DNA of 64,000 nucleotides, from positions 868,001 through 932,000 of the forward strand of contig NZ_CP095732.1 of the NCBI RefSeq assembly GCF_020447305.1. The letters run 5' to 3'. Position 1 is the first letter of the stretch. Each line of letters opens with the position of its first letter. The notes below the pieces were generated by a model, which worked only from the letters and a program-made list of their open reading frames with translations, was not told the DNA's origin and searched no databases. Source of the stretch: Abyssibius alkaniclasticus (GTDB taxonomy: Bacteria > Pseudomonadota > Alphaproteobacteria > Rhodobacterales > Rhodobacteraceae). Below, piece by piece: positions 27,328 to 34,817 of the stretch. A program made the position numbers and the translations under genes.

Positions 27328-28152
27328 TTATCCTGGCAATTCGAACGCGCGATCATGGGCAAGCGAAGGAATACGGGCGCGCGCCGCCTTTACCTGATTA
27401 AGGTCAATATCGGCAAAAGTCACGCCCGGTGTCTCGCCCGCTTCGGCAATCACCTCGCCCCAGGGGTTCACCACCAGCGAATGGCCATAGGTTTTGCGCC
27501 CGACATGCTGGCCGCATTGGGCAGGTGCAATGATGAATGCGCCGGTTTCAATGGCGCGGGCGCGCAGCAAAACATGCCAATGCGCGCGCCCCGTCGGCAC
27601 GGTAAAGGCGGCGGGCGCTGTGATGATCTCGGCGCCTGCCTTGGCCAGCGCGCGGTAAAGCGATGCAAAGCGCATATCGTAACAGACGGTCATGCCGATT
27701 TGGCCAATCTCGGTTTTGGCCAGCACGGCGCGCCTGCCGGGGGCAAAGCCCGCGCTTTCGCGGTAGGTTTCGCCGCCATCCAGATCGACATCGAACATGT
27801 GGATTTTGTCATAACGCGCTACAACGCGGCCTTCGGGGTTGATCAGCAGCGAGCGGTTGGCGAAACGCGCCTCACCCGGTGTATCCGACAGCAGCGCCAG
27901 CGAGCCGACCAGCAGCCAGACGCCAAGTGCTGCGGTTTGGGCACAAAGTGCGGCAAGCGTTTCATCCTGCGCTTCGGTTTTCAGCAAAGCGCGCTGATGG
28001 CTGCGCGACGAGGAGACGATATTGCTGACCTCGGGCGTGGCGATGAAGGTTGCACCCCCCGCCGCCGCCGCGCTGATATAGCCGAGAATCTCGGGCAGGT
28101 TTGCGGCCGGATCATCGCCGGAATTAAGCTGGACGAGCCCGGCGCGCAGCAT
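27328..28152 (-). CDS. Carbon-nitrogen hydrolase (Nit1/Nit2-like, deaminated glutathione amidase type)
   Basis: 274-residue nitrilase-superfamily hydrolase. The Glu-Lys-Cys triad is visible: Glu in ATPEVSNIV, Lys in YDKIHMFDVDL and Cys in TVCYDMRFASLYRAL. The KIHMFDVD pattern points to the Nit1/Nit2 branch, whose known role is repair of deaminated glutathione or omega-amidase activity. Linkage to grxC, with which it shares its start/stop base at 28152, agrees with a thiol or glutathione theme. Confidence 0.87.
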   Translation of the reverse strand: MLRAGLVQLNSGDDPAANLPEILGYISAAAAGGATFIATPEVSNIVSSSRSHQRALLKTEAQDETLAALCAQTAALGVWLLVGSLALLSDTPGEARFANRSLLINPEGRVVARYDKIHMFDVDLDGGETYRESAGFAPGRRAVLAKTEIGQIGMTVCYDMRFASLYRALAKAGAEIITAPAAFTVPTGRAHWHVLLRARAIETGAFIIAPAQCGQHVGRKTYGHSLVVNPWGEVIAEAGETPGVTFADIDLNQVKAARARIPSLAHDRAFELPG

Positions 28153-28409
28153 CAGGCGGCCAGAAGCGGGTCGAGCTTGCCCGCGCTATCCAGCGCATAA
28201 AGCTCGTCACAGCCACCGATATGGGTGCCGTTGATGAAGATTTGCGGCACGGTGCGGCCACCGCGGGCGCGCGCCATCATTTCGGCGCGTTTGTCGGGGT
28301 TGGCGACAACGTCGATTTCCTCATAGCTGATGCCCTTTTGGCCGAGCAGGCGTTTGGCCGCGTGGCAATAGCCGCAAATGGGCGAGGTATAGATTTCGAC
28401 TTTGACCAT
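28152..28409 (-). CDS. grxC: Glutaredoxin 3
   Basis: 85-residue glutathione-dependent thiol oxidoreductase. The active site is CGYC (Cys12, Cys15) in YTSPICGYCHAAKRLL; the cis-proline block TVPQIFINGTHIGGCDELYAL binds glutathione. The length is typical. It lies 45 bases after comF and runs directly into the nitrilase gene. Confidence 0.94.
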   Translation of the reverse strand: MVKVEIYTSPICGYCHAAKRLLGQKGISYEEIDVVANPDKRAEMMARARGGRTVPQIFINGTHIGGCDELYALDSAGKLDPLLAA

Positions 28410-28454
28410 GATTCACCTGAACTATGCGTTGTGCCTTGCGGCTAATATAGGCGC

Positions 28455-29237
28455 TTAACCATTGGGCGCAACACGCGCCAGCACAAGCACGCTTACAGAT
28501 GCGGCACCGTTTGCAAAACAGGCCTCGGTTGCGGCAGAAAGCGTGGCGCCGGTGGTCAGAACATCATCGACCAGCACGATATTTGCACCTTTTATATGTG
28601 GCGCGTGGCGTGGTGTGGCGATGATCTTGCCGCGCAGGTTTTCGCGCCGCGCCGCGCGGCTCAGCCCTTCCTGGCTTTGTGTTGCCTCGGGGCGGCTCAG
28701 CAGGCTGAACATGCGCCGGGCCTTGCTGCAAGCAGGCAGTGGCAGGTGGCGCACAAGTTCGGCCGATTGGTTATAGCGGCGGCTTTGCGTGCGCCGCCAA
28801 TGCAGCGGCACGGGCGCGATGATATCGGCATTCGCCAGAATATCGCCCCCCGTCCGTGCCAGCCAGCGCGCCAGATGCGGGGCTAGGTCCAATCTGTCGG
28901 CATGTTTGAAGGCCAGAACCAGCCGCTTGCCGCTGCCCGCATAAGCGAAAACCGCCGCCGCCCGCCCCCAGGGCATGGGGGTGTAGTGACAATCGGCACA
29001 GGCCTGGCCGGGGCGGTCGAGCGCCTGGCCGCAGCCGCTGCACTGGTTGGGGCCGAAGAAATGCATTTCGTTGAAGCAGGGCGGGCAGAGGCCGGGGCCA
29101 GAGGCGACCTGCTCGCCACAGGCAAGGCAACGGGGCGGATAGAAGACGCGGCCCAACACTTTGGCGATATGGCTGAGCAGGGGCTTCACCCCGGCGCGCT
29201 TGCGCGGTAAGGGTAGCAAAATGTCAGGTTCACCCAT
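28455..29237 (-). CDS. comF: ComF-family phosphoribosyltransferase-like protein
   Basis: 260-residue ComF homologue. The N-terminus has a zinc-finger-like set of cysteines: CLACGEQ, CPPC, CSGCGQ and CADCHY. The C-terminal PRTase fold ends in the phosphoribosyl-binding loop IVLVDDVLTTGATL. ComF proteins act in DNA uptake or replication-fork helicase functions in other bacteria; in this organism the role is unproven. The start at 29237 follows GGGGAGG and lies inside the 5' end of the divergent methyltransferase gene: the two coding regions overlap by 17 bases head to head. Confidence 0.88.
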   Translation of the reverse strand: MGEPDILLPLPRKRAGVKPLLSHIAKVLGRVFYPPRCLACGEQVASGPGLCPPCFNEMHFFGPNQCSGCGQALDRPGQACADCHYTPMPWGRAAAVFAYAGSGKRLVLAFKHADRLDLAPHLARWLARTGGDILANADIIAPVPLHWRRTQSRRYNQSAELVRHLPLPACSKARRMFSLLSRPEATQSQEGLSRAARRENLRGKIIATPRHAPHIKGANIVLVDDVLTTGATLSAATEACFANGAASVSVLVLARVAPNG

Positions 29238-30081
29238 GTCTAGCCCGCCTCCCCAACTGTTCGACCCAGCCCTTCTGGCCCGCCGCCGCGACCGCGCGCG
29301 CAGCCGCTTCGGGCAGGCCGATTTTCTGCACCGCGCCGTTGCGGGCGAGATCGAGGAGAGGCTGCAAGAGGTTAATAAAACATTTACCAAAGCCGCAATT
29401 ATCGGCTGGCAAGCCCCGCTTTGGGCGGAAATCATCGGCCTGCCAGCGGTTGCACTGCCCGATGCCGAGACATTGGCGCTAAGGCCGGGCGCGCATGATC
29501 TGGTGGTGCATGGGCTGGGCCTGCATTGGGCGAATGACCCTGTGGGCCAGTTGGTGCAATGCCGCCACGCGCTGCGCCCCGATGGTGTGCTGGTCGCGGC
29601 CCTGTTCGGCGGGCAAACCCTGCACGAGCTGCGCGCCGCTTTGGCCGAGGCCGAGGTGGAGCTGACCGGCGGGCTTTCGCCCCGCATTGCGCCGATGGGC
29701 GAGCTGCGCGACCTTGGCGGCTTGCTGCAACGCGCAGGCTTTGCGCTGCCTGTCGCCGATATCCGCCGCTTTGATGTGACCTATCCGAGCGCGTTGCACC
29801 TGATGGCGGAATTGCGGGCGATGGGCGAAAGCAATGTGATGGCGGCGCGGCTGCGCAAGCCCATGCCGCGCGCGCTGCCGGGCCGGATGGCGGAAATTTA
29901 TGCGCAGCATTTCCCCAGCGCCAATGGCGGTGTGCGCGCCACATTCGAGGTGGCGTTTCTCACAGGCTGGGCGCCCGCGCCCGACCAACCCAAACCGCTG
30001 CGCCCCGGTTCCGCCGCCGCGCGGCTGGCCGATGCCTTGGGCGCCGAGGAGCGCCCGGCGGGCGAGAAGGCTGGCAAATAG
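29221..30081 (+). CDS. SAM-dependent methyltransferase, BioC/NDUFAF5-like
   Basis: 286-residue class I methyltransferase domain protein. The start at 29221 (MSGSPMSSPPPQLFDPALL) follows AAGGG; an ATG at 29236 is the alternative. Visible blocks are LFDPALLARRRDRARSRF, DLVVHGLGLHWANDPVGQL, the GVLVAALFGGQTLHELR loop and GLSPRIAPMGELRDLGGLL. This pattern is typical of the alphaproteobacterial relatives of mitochondrial complex I factor NDUFAF5. The classic GxGxG SAM motif is weak. It is divergent to comF, a linkage I recall from other alphaproteobacteria. Confidence 0.78.
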   Translation: MSGSPMSSPPPQLFDPALLARRRDRARSRFGQADFLHRAVAGEIEERLQEVNKTFTKAAIIGWQAPLWAEIIGLPAVALPDAETLALRPGAHDLVVHGLGLHWANDPVGQLVQCRHALRPDGVLVAALFGGQTLHELRAALAEAEVELTGGLSPRIAPMGELRDLGGLLQRAGFALPVADIRRFDVTYPSALHLMAELRAMGESNVMAARLRKPMPRALPGRMAEIYAQHFPSANGGVRATFEVAFLTGWAPAPDQPKPLRPGSAAARLADALGAEERPAGEKAGK

Positions 30082-30155
30082 CCGCATTCGGGCGTTTTCC
30101 ATTGACCTGCACCGCGCAAGCACTAGGTTCCGGTGAAGTTTAGAAGGATTCCAGA

Positions 30156-31205
30156 ATGCCCGCCAACCGGCCCGACCACGCCCCTGCCGACCACCCCAGG
30201 TTGCCCCGCCGCCGCGTGGGCATCTTGCTGGCCAATCTTGGCACGCCAGAGGCGACGAGCTACTGGCCGATGCGGCGCTATCTGAGTGAATTTCTGTCGG
30301 ACAAGCGGGTGATCGACTATCCGGCCTGGAAATGGCAGCCGATCTTGCAGGGGATCATCCTGAGCATCCGGCCGTTCAAATCGGGCAAGAACTATGCCAC
30401 GATCTGGAACAACGAAAAGAATGAATCGCCGCTGATGACCATTACGCGCGACCAGACGGCGAAATTCGCGCAGCGCGCACAGGCGGCTTACGGCGATGAG
30501 GTGATGGTCGATTTCGCCATGCGCTATGGCAAGCCGAATATCAAGACCGTCGCCAGAAAGATGCAGGAGGCGGGCTGTGACCGGATCCTGTTCTTTCCGC
30601 TTTATCCGCAATATGCCGCACCAACCACCGCCACGGCGAATGACCAGATGTTTCGTGCGTTGATGGAGATGAACTGGCAGCCTGCCCTGCGCACGGTGCC
30701 GGCCTATTTCGAGGATGCCACCTATCTGGATGCGCTCACGGCTTCGGTGAAGCAGGCCTATGAAAAACTGCCCAACCGCCCCAAAAAGCTGGTGATTTCC
30801 TACCACGGCGTGCCGGAACGGTATTTGCTGGCGGGCGACCCCTATCATTGCCAGTGCCAGAAAACCACGCGGCTGCTGGCCGAACGGCTTGGCTGGGAAG
30901 CGGGCGAGGTGATGACCAGCTTCCAATCAAAATTCGGGCCGGAAAAATGGGTGGGGCCGGCGACGGTGGAGCTTGTGGCCGATCTGGCCAAACAGGGTGT
31001 GGATGATATCGCCGTTGTCTCCCCCGCCTTTGCCGCCGATTGCATTGAGACGCTGGAAGAAATTCAGGGCGAGATTGCCGAAGCGTTTGAAGCGGCGGGC
31101 GGCAAAAGTTTCACCTATATCCCCTGCCTGAATGATCGTGACGACCATATGGATGCGCTGTTCGGTATAGCCGCGCGCGAATTGGCGGGGTGGCTGCAAT
31201 GCTGA
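30156..31205 (+). CDS. hemH: Ferrochelatase
   Basis: 349-residue terminal enzyme of heme synthesis, inserting ferrous iron into protoporphyrin IX. The N-terminal block GILLANLGTPEATSYWPMRRYL is followed by the catalytic His in LVISYHGVPERYL and the metal-path Glu in AADCIETLEEI. An AAGGA site precedes the ATG at 30156. The C-terminus lacks the extra cysteine set that marks [2Fe-2S] ferrochelatases. The next small gene overlaps its stop by 7 bases. Confidence 0.96.
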   Translation: MPANRPDHAPADHPRLPRRRVGILLANLGTPEATSYWPMRRYLSEFLSDKRVIDYPAWKWQPILQGIILSIRPFKSGKNYATIWNNEKNESPLMTITRDQTAKFAQRAQAAYGDEVMVDFAMRYGKPNIKTVARKMQEAGCDRILFFPLYPQYAAPTTATANDQMFRALMEMNWQPALRTVPAYFEDATYLDALTASVKQAYEKLPNRPKKLVISYHGVPERYLLAGDPYHCQCQKTTRLLAERLGWEAGEVMTSFQSKFGPEKWVGPATVELVADLAKQGVDDIAVVSPAFAADCIETLEEIQGEIAEAFEAAGGKSFTYIPCLNDRDDHMDALFGIAARELAGWLQC

Positions 31206-31489
31206 AACTTGTGCTGTTTGTGGGCCTCGTCGGCGCGGCGGGCTGGCTGTTTCCGCAATTTTACGAGGGCACATCGAATGCCTGCACCGCGGCTGAAGCC
31301 AAGCTGGCACGCCTGGCCCAGGATGTGGCGGGTAATGCGGAAGCGCGCGCCGCAATGGCGCTGGCCATGCGCTTTTCAAACGGTGATCTGGCGCGTGCCG
31401 CCGTGGCCGAGAATTATCCGAACCTGCCCACGGGCCTTGGCTGCGTGGTCGGATATTACGACCTCGACCCTTCGGATTTGCGTGTATAA
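31199..31489 (+). CDS. Small membrane-anchored or secreted protein, unknown
   Basis: 96 residues beginning at 31199 inside the hemH stop region, a coupled start. The N-terminal stretch MLKLVLFVGLVGAAGWLFPQF is a membrane anchor or signal peptide. The rest is about 75 residues with two cysteines (SNACTAAEAKL and LGCVVGYY) and a helical middle. I do not recognise a family. The tight overlap with hemH suggests co-expression. A strong terminator follows. Confidence 0.65.
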   Translation: MLKLVLFVGLVGAAGWLFPQFYEGTSNACTAAEAKLARLAQDVAGNAEARAAMALAMRFSNGDLARAAVAENYPNLPTGLGCVVGYYDLDPSDLRV

Positions 31490-31507
31490 CACGCAGTAGC
31501 AGGCAAC

Positions 31508-31536
31508 AAAAACCCCGACCATTGGCCGGGGTTTTT
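31508..31536. terminator. Bidirectional rho-independent terminator
   Basis: Stem AAAAACCCC / GGGGTTTTT extended by one more G-C pair, with A-runs on one side and T-runs on the other. It separates the plus-strand hemH operon from the converging PPC-repeat protein gene. Confidence 0.9.
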
Positions 31537-31561
31537 ACGTTTTCAGGCCCGTTCTGGCGGT

Positions 31562-32782
31562 TTACTGCGCGCGCACATAGCGTTGCAGGAAGGCACGCAC
31601 AACGCCGGAACCTTCGGCATTATACTGGGTGATGGCAACAAGGTAGCGCCCGGCCTGCAGTTCCAGCGCAAGCTGGCTGTCATAGCTCGACGGGCCATCA
31701 TCGTTATAGCCGATCTGGGTGCCGCGTTCGTTGAACAGGGTCACAACCGGGTCGACCTGACCGTTGCCAATGGCTTCCAGCACAACCAGCGAGGCTTCGG
31801 GCATGGTGAAGGTGAACCAGATCGCTTTCGTGCCAACGAAAATGTCGGATGACAGCGAAGTGGACAGCGCACCAAGCTCTTGCACCGGATAGTCGCCACC
31901 AAGCGGCGGGGCGGCTTCGGCACGGTCATAACGGCCGTTCAGGAAGGCGACGGGATCAAAGCCCATAACCGATACCGTGATCGGGGCATTGGCATCGCTC
32001 AGCGCCGAAACAGCCAGGCAATAGGTGCCTGCGGCCAGCGGGTCTTGCTGGTCGATCTGCGAATTCAGGCTGTTATTGGCATCATCGTTTTCAACGATCA
32101 GCACACCGGCATTGTCATAGAGCCGCAAAACCGGGTCGGCATCGGGGTTGACCGCGGTAAGCGTAAGCGCGGTGGGCATATCCAGCGTGAAGCGATGATA
32201 GGTTGGCGAGCCTGTCCGGGTCAGCGAAACATTGCCGCCATTGGCCAGCGCCGCGTTCAGGCTGCCCGCTGTCAGTGGTTCGGCAGGGGTGTCGGCGGTG
32301 CAGGCCCCCGTGTCTTCGGTGCCAAAATCAACGCCCGGGGTCAGCGCGGGCTGGTCGATTCGGCTGAACTGCAACAGGCTGGTGCCGGCCTGGCTGCCAT
32401 AGGCATTGACCTGCGCACAATAGGTGCCGGGCTGCACGAAGGTTTCAACCCGCGCCGAACGCCCGCCGCCGCCATCATCATCGCCGGCAATTTCAACGCC
32501 GGTGGCATTGAGCAGCACGACAACCGGATCGGCGCCATCGGAATCCGAGGCTTCGACGCGAATTTCGGTCGGGGTGGAAACATCAAACTGATAGAAGACC
32601 GGGCCGGTGCCCGACAGCATGGCCATTGTCTGTGTGGGGTCAGACGCGGTGGACAGGTCGACATTCGACAAGCCGCCCCCAACAATATTGGCGCTGGCAA
32701 CGCCGCAAACACCCTGTGCAAAGCCTGCAACCGGCAACAGGAATGCCACCGCCCCGACGGCAAGAAGATTTAGCTTTTTCAT
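31562..32782 (-). CDS. Secreted protein with three PPC-like domains
   Basis: 406 residues starting at 32782 after a perfect GGAGGA site. The signal peptide is MKKLNLLAVGAVAFLLPVAG with likely cleavage at FAQ/G. The mature protein holds three similar beta-sandwich repeats, near residues 60-135, 190-265 and 320-395. Each has the pattern DPVV.L.N..G..I...DD followed by L..G.Y...V, as in bacterial pre-peptidase C-terminal (PPC) domains. These domains normally accompany secreted proteases, but no protease domain is present. The acidic DD and DDD stretches could bind calcium (inference). Its function is unknown. Confidence 0.72.
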   Translation of the reverse strand: MKKLNLLAVGAVAFLLPVAGFAQGVCGVASANIVGGGLSNVDLSTASDPTQTMAMLSGTGPVFYQFDVSTPTEIRVEASDSDGADPVVVLLNATGVEIAGDDDGGGGRSARVETFVQPGTYCAQVNAYGSQAGTSLLQFSRIDQPALTPGVDFGTEDTGACTADTPAEPLTAGSLNAALANGGNVSLTRTGSPTYHRFTLDMPTALTLTAVNPDADPVLRLYDNAGVLIVENDDANNSLNSQIDQQDPLAAGTYCLAVSALSDANAPITVSVMGFDPVAFLNGRYDRAEAAPPLGGDYPVQELGALSTSLSSDIFVGTKAIWFTFTMPEASLVVLEAIGNGQVDPVVTLFNERGTQIGYNDDGPSSYDSQLALELQAGRYLVAITQYNAEGSGVVRAFLQRYVRAQ

Positions 32783-32893
32783 TAAAATGTCCTCCGAGCT
32801 ATTCAATAAGGCAATTGCCTTGACCACGAATTTGACAGCCAGTTGCCGTTAAACGCAAGCCCGATCCAGCCTGAGCCGCATTTATTCCGGATT

Positions 32894-33391
32894 CTAGCGC
32901 CCGCCATCATCGGGCATGGGCAGTTGCGTGGTGTTCTTGATTTCCTGCATGGACAGCAGCGCGGTGACATTGAAGATTTTCACCTCGGCAATCAGCGCCT
33001 GATAGAAATCGTCATAGGCGCGGGCATTCCTGACCATCACCTTCAGAATATAGTCGATATCGCCGGCAAGGCGGTGGGCCTCCAGCACTTCGGGGCGGCG
33101 TTGCAGCACCTGTAAAAAGCGGTTCTGCCAGTTGGCATCATGCTCGGAAGTGCGCACAAGCACGAAGAAGCAGCTTTCCAGCCCCAGCGATTGCGGATCG
33201 AGGATTGCGGTATGCTGGCGGATGACCCCCGCCGCCCTCAGCTTGCGAATCCGGTTCCAGACCGGGGTTTTGGACGAGCCTGCGCGCCTGGCAATTTCCT
33301 CCAGCGGCAGGGTTGCATCCTCTTGCAGGGCCAAAAGAATTTTCCGGTCAATCGCATCGAGTTGGACTTTGGTTGCGGGGCTTGGGCTCAT
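32894..33391 (-). CDS. Lrp/AsnC-family transcriptional regulator
   Basis: 165 residues. The N-terminal helix-turn-helix reads LDAIDRKILLALQEDATLPLEEIARRAGSSKTPVWNRIRKL and is followed by a C-terminal RAM (AsnC-type) effector-binding domain with FVLVRTSEHDANW, GDIDYILKVMV and the family end MQEIKNTTQLPM. It is divergent from the sulfite-reduction operon, with 123 bases between the two start codons, which makes it the likely local regulator of that operon. Effector identity (a sulfur amino acid or precursor) is a guess. Confidence 0.9.
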   Translation of the reverse strand: MSPSPATKVQLDAIDRKILLALQEDATLPLEEIARRAGSSKTPVWNRIRKLRAAGVIRQHTAILDPQSLGLESCFFVLVRTSEHDANWQNRFLQVLQRRPEVLEAHRLAGDIDYILKVMVRNARAYDDFYQALIAEVKIFNVTALLSMQEIKNTTQLPMPDDGGR

Positions 33392-33414
33392 TTGACGGTT
33401 CCGTTCTTTCAGGG

Positions 33415-33481
33415 GCGGTATATGGGGACAAAGTTCTTATTGAACGCGGGATATACCGCTTGATTTAGAAAAATGTTCTAA
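33415..33481. promoter_or_regulatory. Dyad-symmetric elements in the Lrp/AsnC-cysG intergenic region
   Basis: Three inverted repeats lie in 67 bases. GCGGTATAT (33415-33423) pairs with ATATACCGC (33451-33459), a perfect 9-base match. Between them lies GTTC-TTATT-GAAC (33433-33445). Then comes TTAGAA-AAATG-TTCTAA (33465-33481), a perfect 6-base dyad with a 5-base spacer. The two N5 dyads are centred 34 bases apart, about three helical turns, which suits Lrp-type proteins. Operator function is inferred. Confidence 0.6.
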
Positions 33482-33514
33482 TGCAGGCAAGTCAAATACA
33501 CAAGCGAGGCCGAG

Positions 33515-34516
33515 ATGCGTCATTTTCCGATATTCCTAGATTTGCGCGCCCGCCGCGTGATTGTCGGCGGCGCTGGCGAATGCGCGCTGGCCAAGCTGCG
33601 CCTGCTGGTCAAGACCGAAGCGCAGATCGTGGTGTTTGGCCACAATGCGGTAGAGGGTGTCGTTGCGCTGGCCGGGGCGGGGCAGATCACCCTGCAGGAC
33701 CGCGCGCCGCTTCTGGCTGATTTTGCAAAAGCCGCGCTGGGTTATGCCGCCTATGACGACGATGAAGCCGATGCGGCATTTGCCGCCCTGGCGCACGGCG
33801 CGGGCGTGCTGCTGAACGTGGTCGATAACCTTGAGGCAAGCGCGTTCATAACCCCGGCGATTGTCGACCGTGACCCGGTGGTCGTGGCGATCGGCACCGA
33901 AGGCGCGGCGCCGGTTCTGGCGCGGCAGATCAAGGCCGATCTGGAACAGCGCCTGCCGGAAACTCTGGGCCGTCTGGCGCGGCTCGGGCAGGGGTTTCGG
34001 GCCGCGGCGCAGGTGCTGGCCCCGGGCCGGGCGCGGCGCGACTTCTGGGCACGGTTTTACGGCGGTGCGGGCGATGCCGCGCTGGCAGCGGGCGGCACAG
34101 CGGCCGCACAGCGCCAGCTTGGCACGCTTCTGCGCGAGGTTGCGCGCGAGGTCGCCCCGGCCGCGCATGTGGATTTCATTCCGACATCCGCGCCCGATTT
34201 GCTGACCTTGCGCGCCCAGCGCAAGCTGCATGGTGCCGACATTGTTGTGCATGATGCGGGCGTTGCCCCCGAAATTCTGGAACTTGCCCGGCGCGAGGCG
34301 CAGCTGGTGGCGGTGCTGCATGACAAGGCCGATCTGGTGGCGCTGGCGGCAGGCGGTGCGCAGGTGGCGCGGCTTGTGGCGGGCGATGCACCGCATCCGC
34401 TGGAGGTGGCGCGGCTGCGCAATGCCGGGCTGTCGCATAGCGTATTGCCCAGCGTCGGTGCCCCAACCCAACCCGGTTTTTCTGCCGAAATTCACGAGGT
34501 GCGCCGCCATGGCTAA
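33515..34516 (+). CDS. cysG: Siroheme synthase CysG with a shortened methylase region
   Basis: 333 residues. The N-terminal half is the precorrin-2 dehydrogenase/sirohydrochlorin ferrochelatase: NAD-binding VIVGGAGECALAKLRLL, then LNVVDNLEASAFITPAIVDR and APVLARQIKADLEQRLPETLG. E. coli CysG has about 457 residues because a full uroporphyrinogen methylase follows. Here only about 115 residues resemble the front half of that domain (TSAPDLLTLRAQRKLHGADIVVHD), and the motifs GAGPGD and GGDP are replaced by PTSAPD and AGDAP. The methylase part is thus probably inactive. It overlaps the next gene by 8 bases. Confidence 0.85.
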   Translation: MRHFPIFLDLRARRVIVGGAGECALAKLRLLVKTEAQIVVFGHNAVEGVVALAGAGQITLQDRAPLLADFAKAALGYAAYDDDEADAAFAALAHGAGVLLNVVDNLEASAFITPAIVDRDPVVVAIGTEGAAPVLARQIKADLEQRLPETLGRLARLGQGFRAAAQVLAPGRARRDFWARFYGGAGDAALAAGGTAAAQRQLGTLLREVAREVAPAAHVDFIPTSAPDLLTLRAQRKLHGADIVVHDAGVAPEILELARREAQLVAVLHDKADLVALAAGGAQVARLVAGDAPHPLEVARLRNAGLSHSVLPSVGAPTQPGFSAEIHEVRRHG

Positions 34517-34817
34517 GCCGTTTTCCCCCCAAGTTGTGACCGCAAATGACCTGATGGACGGCGATGCCGTCTGGCTGACCGCAGCCGGAACATGGGCGCT
34601 GGATGCCAGCCAAGCGCTTGTGCTGGAAACACCCGAAGATGCCGCGCGCGCTTTGGCGGCGGCAACTGCGCAGCCCGGCAAGGTGGTTGGCCCCTATCTG
34701 GCCGATGTCTCGCTTGAAGCAGGCCGCCCCGTTGCCACCCATACCCGCGAGGCTTTGCGGATGCGCGGCCCGTCAAACTATTTCCACGGCAAGCAGGAAA
34801 CCGCACAAAATGTATAG
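34509..34817 (+). CDS. DUF2849 protein of the sulfite reductase operon
   Basis: 102 residues (MAKPFSPQVVTANDLMDGDAVWLT). I recognise it as DUF2849, a small family found between cysG and cysI in Rhodobacterales and related groups. No catalytic motif is visible; blocks such as GPYLADVSLEAGRPVATHTREALRMRGP suggest a compact beta-rich protein. Overlaps of 8 bases on both sides, with cysG and cysI, imply tight translational coupling and a role in sulfite reduction, perhaps assembly or regulation (inference). Confidence 0.85.
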   Translation: MAKPFSPQVVTANDLMDGDAVWLTAAGTWALDASQALVLETPEDAARALAAATAQPGKVVGPYLADVSLEAGRPVATHTREALRMRGPSNYFHGKQETAQNV

